Part shown: positions 56,079 to 64,000 of the stretch, one piece after another
Position numbering within the stretch: position 1 is the first letter of the stretch
Layout of the letters: each line of letters starts with the position of its first letter
Assembly (NCBI RefSeq): GCF_963678635.1
Contig: NC_087065.1
Span: 57,686,754-57,750,753, forward strand
Reading direction: 5' to 3'
Source: Symsagittifera roscoffensis
Lineage: Eukaryota > Xenacoelomorpha > Acoela > Convolutidae
DNA length: 64,000 bases
Made by a program: the position numbers and the translations under genes
The notes under the pieces: model-generated
The model's database searches: none
Seen by the model: only the letters and a program-made list of their open reading frames with translations
Told to the model about the DNA's origin: nothing

Positions 56079-56610
56079 ACATCATATCTGATACTGTGTG
56101 ACAGCTTGGTGAGAGTACTCCAGAACTTGAGGACCTCCTGGATCAGTACGGTGAAGGCCTTTGGAGGTGCAACGATAGCCCAGCTATTTCAAACGGTGGA
56201 GCTGATGAACCCAGGGAGGATTCCTAACATAATGATCCTGATAGGGACAAACAATGTATCAAGAGACTCAGATGAGGAAGAGTCACAATGGGAGTCGATG
56301 ATGGTGTGTCTATTTACTACTCTCTGGCAGAAATTCAAGTGCGCGGTACTGATCGTCTGCACCGCACCAATGAGCACGAAAACAACGTTGACAGCGACAG
56401 GAAGAAGACATAATGAAGGAGTCATCAGGTGGAACAATATAATGAGGAACCTGGCGAGGCGGAATGTTGGACGGATGATCCTATGGACATTGAACACGAG
56501 CTGAGAGCTAAGGATCAGGCCAGACTAACCACCGATGGGATCCACTTTGTTAGCATTGAAGGACAAGCCTGGTTGAACCGAGTCTTCCAGGAGCGACTGG
56601 ATGAAATGGA
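56079..56610 (+). pseudogene. SGNH/GDSL-hydrolase-like domain, one frameshift
   Basis: Four SGNH family blocks appear in the right order. Block I LILCDSLV at 56085-56111 keeps the Ser (GDS has Cys for Gly). A block II-like FGGATIAQL follows near 56160, then block III GTNN at 56244-56255 in MILIGTNNVSR. Block V DGIH is at 56534-56545, with the Asp-x-x-His of the catalytic dyad. Blocks I-III read in the frame 56106-56504 and block V in the frame 56429-57229. The family are esterases/lipases. Function in the element is unknown, and the frameshift would inactivate it. Confidence 0.7.
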
Positions 56611-57229
56611 AGTCGAGCTCTTTGACACGGGTAGGCTGAAGAAGGAAGAAACCACGAATGAGCCGGCAGTTTCAACCTTTGTGTCCCCTAACTTAGAAAC
56701 ACGTTTGGGAACGGTCCCAGCCGTGACCTACAGGCCGCAAAGCTCTAACGAGCCAGGGCAAAGGACAGATGTACAAGATCAATTGGAGGAAGCGCCAATG
56801 AGAAGAACCATCCATCCTAGACGAAGATTAGGACCTATCAATCCGACCGCGGAGACGACCAGCACCTCAAGATCAGAGACGACGAGTACCAGTCGAGAGG
56901 AGCGACGTCCAGACAGGAGCTCTTTGATGTGGTCGAGGCCCACACCTTCTCCCTGGCATATATATAAACAGGATCTGAAGAAATTGAACCTTCAGACGGT
57001 GAGTTTTGCAGCAGATGCCATAAGGATGTTGAATGGAGCGAGATTGTCTGTCAACGGACTGTATTCAATAACAGGCGTGGACTGGTTGATAGCCGCTGGC
57101 ATAAACTTCAGCTCTACAACCGCCTTGAGATTTTCCGACTTAGAGGGACTGCCCTCAAACAATAAAATGGGTCCAGTAAAAGCAAGACCATTGCAAGATG
57201 TGAAGCTGAATCACGATGAAGGAAATTAA
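56429..57229 (+). CDS. SGNH C-terminus plus Pro/Ser/Thr-rich extension
   Basis: A 266-codon frame beginning in non-homologous register and entering the SGNH domain at IEHELRAKDQARLTTDGIH. After GQAWLNRVFQERLDE it continues as a low-complexity, basic, Ser/Thr/Pro-rich segment (RRTIHPRRRLGP, TTSTSREERRPDR), then a folded-looking C-terminus (DLKKLNLQTVSFAADAIRML, YSITGVDWLIAAGI). No other domain is recognised. The open length in this decayed locus suggests recent activity of this part. Confidence 0.6.
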   Translation: MEQYNEEPGEAECWTDDPMDIEHELRAKDQARLTTDGIHFVSIEGQAWLNRVFQERLDEMEVELFDTGRLKKEETTNEPAVSTFVSPNLETRLGTVPAVTYRPQSSNEPGQRTDVQDQLEEAPMRRTIHPRRRLGPINPTAETTSTSRSETTSTSREERRPDRSSLMWSRPTPSPWHIYKQDLKKLNLQTVSFAADAIRMLNGARLSVNGLYSITGVDWLIAAGINFSSTTALRFSDLEGLPSNNKMGPVKARPLQDVKLNHDEGN

Positions 57230-58112
57230 GAAGAAAGGCCCAGAAGATTCTTGACAACGAGGGCACCAATAGGACAACACGTAAAAATGTTCAGGCAGAT
57301 AAAAGCACCCACAGGTCACCTAAAAGAAAGAGCGTACCCGAAACAAGTGAATCAAGAAGGTGATGTTCAGAGATACGGTAGATTGAAGGCGATCAAGAAA
57401 GATGATCCATCTTTACTGCGTATGACGAAGCAGAAATGAGGAAGGCAAAAATTATGATAGTCGCGAACTCAGACTTCGTATATACCTCCAAGTCTCTGTT
57501 TTGGCCTGATGTTATAATGTTGGCAGCGGTCGACCTGGACCTAATGCAGTCGCTGTCAATGGCAATCGGGGTATAACGACAGAAGGAGATGAACCCAATC
57601 ACAATCGTATTTGCTGGCATCAATTACCATCTACATAGTAGGGATTTCCTGAGTAGACTCAGAGAGCCTACGAAGGCGCTGTTTGGCCAGCAATAAAGGA
57701 TATCCTCGAATCAATGGCTGAAGTAGTCGACACCCTGAAAGAAGGTGCCTTCACCAAGATATCACCGAGAGCCGTGTTTGCGCTGTCTCCGGGATGTGCA
57801 TATCTCCCGGAGAGACTGAAGTTTGTATATGCCATGGTGGCTTTGCTCTCGGAAGGGAAATATGATGTAATCATATATGCCCCCAAATCGCGGATAGAGA
57901 TGGAGAATCTGAGGCCACTCAGGGCTGAATTACCTGCGGTGTGGTCTGACATCTCGAATGCGATGCGAGGATTTAAGAACCATTCACTACACATGTTTGT
58001 GTTAGACGAAGTACTGGTGTTGGAACTGTCCAACTTCAGTCGACAACTCAAACTGAAACCAGGAATTGACGATGACCATCGAGTAATCGTAGGGATGTCA
58101 AATGATTTATGA
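57230..58112 (+). pseudogene. possible second SGNH-like module
   Basis: The frames 57251-57439 (HVKMFRQIKAPTG), a frame around 57420-57690, and 57714-58112 form one broken stretch. The middle part has KIMIVANSDFVYTSKSLFW and, after a TAA at about 57574, ITIVFAGINYHLHSR, in which GIN-Y-H resembles the SGNH GxND block with Asp changed. The last frame has AVFALSPGCAYLPERLKFV, then IEMENLRPLRAELPAVW and HMFVLDEVLVLELSNFS. Assignment as SGNH is weak and rests on one block plus the neighbour. Confidence 0.35.
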
Positions 58113-58913
58113 TTTCGAGGGAGGGAAGTAAAGGAGGAGGGAGCGAGAAGAAAAAATCCAAGGAGACGAGAGCTCACTTAGAAGCGATGGTTTTGAGAAC
58201 GCAACCAGAGGCTAACCAGTGGCTGCACTTGACCCCTCGATGGGCAGCATTGGGCGCGGATGCTTTCTAGCGAGGCCCAAGGATGATCAGGAAAATCCAT
58301 GCCTACCTGGTGAAAGAGGTAAGCCTCGCCGAAAATGCTGAAGAGAAGTCAGCCGAGCTCGTGAACAGATTGTGCCAACTGACCCTGGAAGTTTTTTGGA
58401 CACAGATCAGAATGAAAAGGGAGAAGAGGCTTTGACCGGACTGACAGCATGCTAGAAGGGCTAAGAGCCGAATGAACCGCGTCCTTCTTGGCGAAAGTTT
58501 ATCCATCGCTTCCTCGATATCTGATAAAAGAATTCCTCCAAGCAGTCGTAGAAGTCCTATTTACTAGTCCTGTTCATGACGTTTGGAGCAGAGAATTTCG
58601 TAAGAGGACCAGCGATACTGCCCACCGAAGGGGTGGAGAATTTGCTCAAGATGGTCTTCTAACGTTGATCGCGATAACGCATGGAAACTTGGAAGAATTG
58701 ATGAATATGACACGCTATCCGGAGCAGATGAGGAAGAACGTGAAGAAATTCGCCATGAAGCGATCCACGGATTCCTGGAACATGATATTAGATTTGCGAC
58801 ATACTCTCATTCAGTACCTCCTGCAGCAGAATCGCTTTGGAACAGGAGAGGATTCCAAACAATTCAGAGGGAGGAAGACGTGCGACCTCATGCTGGGGGC
58901 ATGCCTCTGCTAA
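58113..58913 (+). pseudogene. unknown helical protein region, broken
   Basis: A frame at about 58148-58434 has one TAG (near 58268) and reads ETRAHLEAMVLRTQPEANQW, then IRKIHAYLVKEVSLAENAEE. The frame 58488-58913 continues with VYPSLPRYLIKEFLQAVVEV, GLLTLIAITHGNLEELMNM and STDSWNMILDLRHTLIQYLL. Composition is helical and mixed-charged. No known family is recognised. Its density of open frame suggests a real former coding region. Confidence 0.45.
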
Positions 58914-59923
58914 CTGACCTGAGCTTAGCTATGTGGACCAATCCCTTAGCATTGATCAGAGGAGCTACGGAGTTCGTGACAGTGATATACTGTCCAGCAG
59001 TCACGTTTGCCTTACCTGACAGTAAGGTGGAGGCTTAGAGGAGGTCGGTGTTGCACCTGAACCTCATATCAGCAGTGGACGGAAGTACACTTAACTGGTG
59101 TGAACAATACAGGCTACGAGAATTGATGAGAGAGGACTTGTTATTCGCGAAGATATCAGAGCCGGAGATGACCATCATAAACTTTGATGATCACTTCCGA
59201 GACAGGATGGGGGATGTAGACAGAGGGCACATTGAAGTATTCCCTAAGCTCCGGAACCTAAGATCCTACGACAAAACAAACGGCGAAGTCACAAGAATTC
59301 CTCGACTGACTGCAGTGTACCATACGTTGAGAGAAGAAACGAAGTGCTGGGGTGACTACAAGAAACTGCCGGAAGAGATCCCGGAGTTCCCTTTGATTAG
59401 AAGGATGTTGGTCGGAGCAGACTCCGTAGTACAATTCCCTAGGTTGAGAGACTTTGAGACCAATGAAAGGAGGGTAGCGAAGTTCTCTGAGACGAGGGAC
59501 CCGTGTTTTGTAGGCAGAAATGCCGCAGTGCTGCAGTATACGCAGTTGGCTTACACGGACGAAGCAACGAGGAGACGAATGAGCAAAACAGCGACTCCGA
59601 AGCCTGGAAGGTTTGACGAGGAATAGGCGAAACTGGATCTAGCGCCTATGATTTTGAGAGGCAAGGTTGACATACCAGAAACCTCCCTAATCTTAACGAT
59701 TGTAAAACCAGGGTTAACGGTGGGAAGAACACTACAGACTAGAACCATGCTAGCACCCTTCGGCTATGAAGAAGTCAAAGTAGTTCATGGAGAGGAGGAA
59801 GATCAGTCAGCTGGCGGACTAGTTGTACCGAAATTTCCTGATGAGGCAAGGGGTGAAGAGCAAGGGCCCTCAAGTTCAGGAAAGAATCCAAGACGAGCCG
59901 ATGGGCAGGGAGGAAGCCGTTGA
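58914..59923 (+). pseudogene. unknown protein region with two in-frame stops
   Basis: After a short shift, one frame (open parts 59048-59626 and 59648-59923) has stops at about 59036 and 59624, both TAG. Segments: STLNWCEQYRLRELMREDLL, TIINFDDHFRDRMGDVDRG, TAVYHTLREETKCWGDY, FPLIRRMLVGADSVVQF. A Pro/Gly/Ser/Glu-rich C-terminal part follows (59820-59923). No recognised motif. It is probably one gene with the flanking ORFs. Confidence 0.45.
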
Positions 59924-60299
59924 TTGGAAGAACATATGCAACTGGATCCCGATCAGGCCGAGAAAGAGGACGATGTCCAGCCTGGACTTCAACTTCCTCC
60001 GCGACTTTGAAAACGGCACGGACACGTTGGAAGCGACGACTGAGCTGGCGGACGAGGGTACTTCCACGCTGGAACCCATGTCGGCCTTCATGGGAACAAA
60101 CCGGAACTTGCCGGAGAACAGCTCTCCGAGCAACTCTAAAAACACCGAACAGAAAATTTTGATGGAATCACCAAGGAGAAGAAGAATAGAAGGCACTGCC
60201 AGAGTACCGTTCTTGGGAACGTTGCCCGAAGAAGAGTGGGAACAGAATCATAGAGACCATAAAAAAGGACGGGATGCAGAAAGGACAGAGTGGCATTAA
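59823..60299 (+). CDS. unknown ORF with acidic and basic blocks
   Basis: A 158-codon frame overlapping the previous ORF. The first third is out of register. It then reads LDFNFLRDFENGTDTLEATT, STLEPMSAFMGTNRNLPENS and a basic cluster ESPRRRRIEGTARVPFLG followed by EEEWEQNHRDHKKGRDAERT. No known family. The basic cluster could be a nuclear-localisation-type sequence, but that is inference. Confidence 0.4.
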   Translation: MYRNFLMRQGVKSKGPQVQERIQDEPMGREEAVDWKNICNWIPIRPRKRTMSSLDFNFLRDFENGTDTLEATTELADEGTSTLEPMSAFMGTNRNLPENSSPSNSKNTEQKILMESPRRRRIEGTARVPFLGTLPEEEWEQNHRDHKKGRDAERTEWH

Positions 60300-60646
60300 T
60301 GGAAGAGGTCTGGACAGTAGTTCAGCTCTACAGAACCCAGTCTATATTGAAAATAGGTCTCAACCGACCACTAATGCGGGAAGTCCTTGACAAACTTGAC
60401 GAGTGTGAAGGGAGATTGAGCGAGTTGCTGATCGACTCGGCCATTGATGAAAGTGAGGCAAACTCTCCTATAAAGATGACGCCGCAGGAAGACAAGGGAG
60501 AAGTGGTATATATGTCAAGAACCCGAAAGGGAACGATGCGATCAAAAATGGTGATTGACAGGATTAATGAAATGAAGATGAAACTGGGCAGCAAGGTGAC
60601 CTTGAAAAAGTGGGAAAGCCAAAGTTGGATTCCGAAATCTCGATGA
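60290..60646 (+). CDS. unknown ORF, helical then basic
   Basis: A 118-codon frame beginning just before the end of the previous one. It reads RPLMREVLDKLDECEGRLSE, a Ser/Glu-rich segment, then SRTRKGTMRSKMVIDRINEM and KLGSKVTLKKWESQSWIPKS. The charged helices and basic end resemble a nucleic-acid-binding or assembly region, but no domain is recognised. It is followed by a short frame (about 60640-60779) with a Lys/Arg-rich start and then broken sequence. Confidence 0.4.
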   Translation: MALMEEVWTVVQLYRTQSILKIGLNRPLMREVLDKLDECEGRLSELLIDSAIDESEANSPIKMTPQEDKGEVVYMSRTRKGTMRSKMVIDRINEMKMKLGSKVTLKKWESQSWIPKSR

Positions 60647-61351
60647 AAGCTGTCAACTCAGCTAAAAGAAAACGCGTCGAAGAAGCTATGGACTTGGGAC
60701 AGGGTGATGATCGGTTGCCTGGCACAGACAGGATGGTGACTGACGTAGCGATGGTGCCACCGATTCTCATGGCAGGATAAAAATCAGCCAGTTAAGATTG
60801 ACCGCACCCTTAAAGACTTCAAACCGTCCCCCATGAATCACGGAAAGGGAAGAGTCGTAGGATAGCTAGTCCCAGTGGAATAAAATCGACTGACAGTATC
60901 GGAAACTGTATCGATTAATGAACCCGCCGGTTGGTACATGGAGATGTTAGAGTACAGAAGTTCGGCCAGAGGACATTTAATTGCTCTGGAAGACAGCCAT
61001 AGAAGGTTATTTGGAGACGATGACGCAAGGCACCACCCTGAAGCAGAAGGCATACGGAACTCTGGCATTGTCTGAAATGCACGCGGAAACGATCGAGCGG
61101 TTGTTGAGCCTTCCATGAAGAGCAGTAGTGTTACGATACTTCGAAGAAGAGATGAGAACCACGGCGAAGATACACGCTCTGATAGCAATACCCTATGTGA
61201 GAATAGAGGTACAACTGAGGTTCGCTTGGTGCATGATTGGACTGACACGCGGTGAGTATGATTCGGAAGAAAGAAAAAGATCGAAGGGAGAAAAGGTGTT
61301 CTTAATGACGAGTGTGAGAGATATGATAACCCAAGAAGGAGCAGCAGTAGC
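60647..61351 (+). pseudogene. broken region of the unknown polyprotein
   Basis: Several short plus frames separated by stops. An early one reads MDLGQGDDRLPGTDRMVTD, the next (about 60890-61075) reads ETVSINEPAGWYMEMLEYR and HLIALEDSHRRLFGDDDARH. The frame 61128-61358 reads LRYFEEEMRTTAKIHALIAI and IEVQLRFAWCMIGLTRGEYD. No domain is recognised. Interpreted as decayed coding sequence continuing the same gene. Confidence 0.35.
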
Positions 61352-62236
61352 GTGCTGAAGCGGAGAGACTCTCTCTGTTTCATTCGATTTATGATAGAAC
61401 AAATCTCAGTGCCAGCGTCGAACACTTGTGTCAAGATGCTAAGAGAAGGCGATAAACGAGCGAAAGCCTTGCTCTTGCTAGCACTTTTGGACATATATCA
61501 GAGCAAACCAATGCGAGTAAATATGAAAGAACCCGTGGAACTAGAACCGATGAAGAAAATAGATGAAATAAGGAGGTTCTCAAACAAGGAGCTGAGGCTC
61601 ACTAAGGAATCTATGGGAGCACTATTGAAATCCAGTGAATACTGTGGACCGATCAGGAAAAAATCAGACAGTTATGTATTCGGAATCATAGGGATGGCGT
61701 ACAATACCTTCATAAATGAAGACGTACGCGATTGTTTTTTTGACTACGAGCAAGCAGTGTTGCTGAGATTCTGGACGTCAAGAATTGCAACGATAAGAAG
61801 CGCTGCTAATCAGCAGACCAAGCTGAGACTAGTATTGGAGGAAAAGATGAATGCACCTTCAGTGCCAAAATCTGACAACCGAGTGCAGTTTGGATTGGGA
61901 TTATCGGATGAACTACTGAGATTGAGCTTAATGGTGGTATGGAAACTGATGAAACCATCATGGTGTCCTAGTCCCAACGCTGATTCGATATTACGTGCGA
62001 CACAAGACGTGCAGAGGGAACTGAACTCAGACTGTAACTTGGGTGACCTGAACATCATCTATAAATTGATGGCGACAGCTTCTAAGAGCAACGAAGAAAA
62101 CAAAGTAGAGTTTGCTGGCTGGGGACCAGAGGACTGGGTCAAACCTGGTAGCTGTCTGGCAGAAGCCTGTGGACTGGAGGGTCACATCTGTGGATGTCTG
62201 GATTGCGTAAAGACCCTGGAGAAACAACACAAGTAA
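61352..62236 (+). CDS. large unknown ORF with Cys-rich C-terminus
   Basis: A 294-codon frame (first Met well inside; the start is taken where the frame opens). The helical N-terminal half includes MIEQISVPASNTCVKMLREG and LRLTKESMGALLKSSEYCG. The central part has AVLLRFWTSRIATIRSAANQ. The C-terminal 30 residues have Cys at close spacing (SCLAEACGLEGHICGCLDC). No match to a known family can be made. The Cys cluster could be structural, either metal-binding or disulfide-forming. Confidence 0.5.
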   Translation: MLKRRDSLCFIRFMIEQISVPASNTCVKMLREGDKRAKALLLLALLDIYQSKPMRVNMKEPVELEPMKKIDEIRRFSNKELRLTKESMGALLKSSEYCGPIRKKSDSYVFGIIGMAYNTFINEDVRDCFFDYEQAVLLRFWTSRIATIRSAANQQTKLRLVLEEKMNAPSVPKSDNRVQFGLGLSDELLRLSLMVVWKLMKPSWCPSPNADSILRATQDVQRELNSDCNLGDLNIIYKLMATASKSNEENKVEFAGWGPEDWVKPGSCLAEACGLEGHICGCLDCVKTLEKQHK

Positions 62237-62842
62237 TTGATGATATTGTTTGGGAACATTGTGATGAAGGCGAAAACGGAAACGAAACTGATTGCAGATT
62301 GCCATGGAGGAACCGAGGTGGAGCTAGTGACTGCACTAGGGTTATGCAGCATGTTTGGTTCTCTAGAGTCACTATTGAGTCTACAATAAAAACATGAGAT
62401 GGTTACGACTATCAGTGCAGAAGTTTTTCCTGGAGTGTTGCAAACCGAGCAGAAATATATTTGAAAGTGAAGAGAAGCGATCGAGGCGGATATGAACATC
62501 CGGCACAGTGAAACCTATCGTAGACCAATGGGAGCGAGATATTTTGTGGCATCAACTCTAGCTCCAATGTGCAAGAGCAGATACCCAGTGCATTTCGTAG
62601 CGGTGGATGTGAAAAGCACGAGAACGATCGTGGATCAAGCCTTCTCAGTACCAATATGCGTAAGACTAGCGAGAATGTCAGAAAAATCTTACGAGTTACT
62701 GTGCAAAATGTTCTCAGCAGTCCCGGAGAGAACCAAAGAGGAATTAGAATCGATACTGGGAAAAAAAGTTCATGGGATACGTCAACGGGAACTTAGTGAC
62801 TTTGAAATACAAAAGCAGAAAGGATCAACAGTCACGAATTAA
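62194..62842 (+). pseudogene. Cys-containing frames, possible surface-protein region
   Basis: Two frames compete: 62194-62397, with Cys spaced around WEHCDEGENGNETDCRLPW and GASDC, and 62492-62842, reading RRPMGARYFVASTLAPMCKS and FVAVDVKSTRTIVDQAF. A third frame near 62400-62500 reads QCRSFSWSVANRAEIYLKV. A surface or envelope-like protein would fit the Cys pattern and the position after pol, but no fusion or receptor-binding motif is recognised and this is a weak inference. Confidence 0.3.
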
Positions 62843-62878
62843 AATGCAGTAGATGAGAATGATGAAGCCCACCGAGGG

Positions 62879-63163
62879 ATGATGGAAGTGGAACTGGAAG
62901 CTTCGGGAAAGCGTAATTGGAGGAGCATCAAGTCAACACATGATGAGTTCCCCTGCCATTGCTTGCTACAAACATGGTGGTACCGCGGGCGTACTAATCT
63001 GGTAATGATCTGGGACTGCGGAGATCTGCTCTCCATGGGTTTATCAGATTCATTACAGCTCATAACGAAAGTGATAGTAGGAGTTATGATGGCGATACGA
63101 TGGCTTTTTGACAAAAGAACAGTTATAGGAATTGGATTGTCTAAAATATTTAGATCCTTTTGA
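62879..63163 (+). CDS. ORF with a candidate membrane segment
   Basis: A 94-codon frame. The first part is polar and basic (GKRNWRSIKSTHDEF), then Cys and Trp residues (CHCLLQTWWYRG), then WDCGDLLSMGLSDSLQ. It ends with a hydrophobic stretch LITKVIVGVMMAIRWLF of about 17 residues that could span a membrane. No family recognised. Together with the Cys-rich frames on both sides it could be the end of an envelope-like or other membrane protein. Confidence 0.4.
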   Translation: MMEVELEASGKRNWRSIKSTHDEFPCHCLLQTWWYRGRTNLVMIWDCGDLLSMGLSDSLQLITKVIVGVMMAIRWLFDKRTVIGIGLSKIFRSF

Positions 63164-63172
63164 GATATTGTG

Positions 63173-63555
63173 CAGAGTTTCGAATATTCCGATGAAGCTA
63201 TGGGTCACAAGACGACTGATGCCATGGCTCAGAGCCAAGATTATTATACGAGTGCATGGTTATACGAGTAGGCCAAGAAGCATTTGTCGAAGCACAGTAG
63301 AGTGCATATCAGCTAAACATTGGAGCAGGAGCTTTTAAGCGAGCTTTTGTAACTCATTGGGGAACAGTAACCACCGCAGTGAAGAGAACTTCTAGGACAA
63401 AGGAATGTGACCGAAGGGAAAAAGAAGAGATGTTGAAGAAAGACTTAGAGAGAAACGTGACGTTGTGCTCCCACAACAAATTCTGCCGAAACAGAGAAAC
63501 TAACGTTGACCCTCTACCTTGTTGTAAACAAAGAGTAGAAGAGCAGAAGTGTTAG
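63173..63555 (+). pseudogene. broken Cys-rich C-terminal frame
   Basis: From about 63260 a plus frame with one TAG (63298-63300) reads RVGQEAFVEAQ before the stop and then NIGAGAFKRAFVTHWGTVT, a Lys/Glu/Arg helix (CDRREKEEMLKKDLERNV) and Cys at NVTLCSHNKFCRNRET and PLPCC. The stop codon is TAG at about 63553. No family is assigned. It could be the end of the last element gene. Confidence 0.35.
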
Positions 63556-64000
63556 AGAACTGCTTCCAAAAGCATCAGAAAAGCTACCGACGTGTTGCAA
63601 GATACAGAGACTGAAAATGCGGAGTCAATATCGCAGGTTGAGGAGATGGAACATTGACAAATGGCCGAAAAACAAGATGCAAAAAGAAAGGAAATTAGAA
63701 GAATTTAGAAGTTATAGAACTTTTAAGCGACAAACAAAAGAAACAAAGAAGCAACAAAAGAGAAAATGTTAACACTCAGAATTGTTTTGTGTGTGACAAA
63801 AACTCAAACGAGAAACAAAGTAACTAAGTTTGCAATTGAAATTGAAAAGAAAAGATTTAGTTGAGCTTTGAAGATTAAAGAAGTTGTCGCATTTATAAAT
63901 TTGAATTATGATTTTAGTTAGTGGCTTTAGAGACCTTTACTATTGCTTTAGAAAGTCTAGAAGAGTATAAAAAAATATTCCAGCCTGCACGGTTGTTTTT
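63556..64000 (+). other. right flank, no gene seen
   Basis: AT-rich sequence with several A-rich runs (AAAGAAACAAAGAAG near 63735) and no supported ORF. A 3' LTR or polypurine tract would be expected near here if the element ended in the window. A purine-rich stretch near 63655-63720 is noted, but no matching left-end sequence was found. Confidence 0.35.

Larger units (their letters stand above)
45077..63555 (+). mobile_element. large Ty3/Gypsy-type element with long post-integrase region
   Basis: All supported coding signal here is on the plus strand. In order: gag-like ORFs, CCHC knuckles, aspartic protease, RT, RNase H, a spacer, integrase with C-terminal domain and tail, a small ORF, a conserved non-coding block, a coiled-coil ORF, an SGNH/GDSL-like domain, a series of unknown ORFs, and a Cys-rich end with a membrane segment. 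The domain order RT-RNase H-integrase is that of Ty3/Gypsy. Typical members are 5-10 kb, while this spans about 18 kb of related frames. The ends are unknown because no LTRs were found. Whether 57-63.5 kb belongs to the same element is inferred from strand, continuity and density of frames; up to 56.6 kb it is supported by array copies. Confidence 0.75.

Noticed and set aside
60838-61494. 218-codon minus-strand ORF
   Set aside because: Antisense to plus frames with charged, protein-like composition. It could be considered further only if transcripts are found; no domain was recognised.

Overview
This window is eukaryotic repeat-rich DNA. It is AT-rich, most reading frames are broken, there are long polyA/polyT runs, and all recognisable protein similarity is to retroelements: Ty3/Gypsy gag-pol and a non-LTR (LINE) reverse transcriptase. 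No operons, ribosome binding sites, tRNA or rRNA genes, or convincing host exons were seen. An animal, probably an invertebrate, fits the element types, but the sequence alone does not identify the species. Layout: (1) 1-28.7 kb is a mosaic of decayed fragments of one Gypsy family in alternating orientation. Plus-strand pieces running from gag end through protease, RT, RNase H and integrase (1-2.2, 3.5-9.7, 14.8-19.6 and 25.4-25.9 kb) are followed by minus-strand and then plus-strand pieces of the element's 3' region. The minus/plus pieces meet head to head in long inverted repeats centred near 11.33, 21.53 and 27.75 kb. Shared lesions, such as the same first catalytic Asp to Tyr change in three integrase copies, show that the array grew by DNA-level duplication of an already dead element. 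(2) 12.9-13.3, 22.3-25.4 and 28.7-33.4 kb hold a separate tandem repeat of about 1.2 kb. (3) 33.4-39.7 kb holds three 2.08-kb composite units, each joining part of the 1.2-kb repeat to the front part of a LINE RT. The third unit runs on into the rest of that RT, to about 40.3 kb. (4) 40.3-45.1 kb has no recognised gene. It holds a 16-copy, 25-bp minisatellite and dispersed copies of its core. (5) 45.1-63.6 kb is the best-preserved Gypsy relative: gag-like ORFs, CCHC knuckles, aspartic protease, RT, RNase H, an integrase with its D,D35E triad present, an integrase C-terminal domain, and then about 9 kb of further same-strand broken ORFs. The most unusual content is in this last part. An SGNH/GDSL-hydrolase-like domain lies at about 56.08-56.6 kb, there is a possible second such module at 57.4-58.1 kb, several large ORFs of unknown function follow, and the end carries a Cys-rich, membrane-segment-bearing stretch. 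The first ORFs of this extra region recur next to the integrase tail in the decayed arrays at 9.7-12.9, 19.7-22.2 and 25.9-28.7 kb, so they belong to the element and not to a chance neighbour. No LTR pair was recognised, so the element's ends are unknown.
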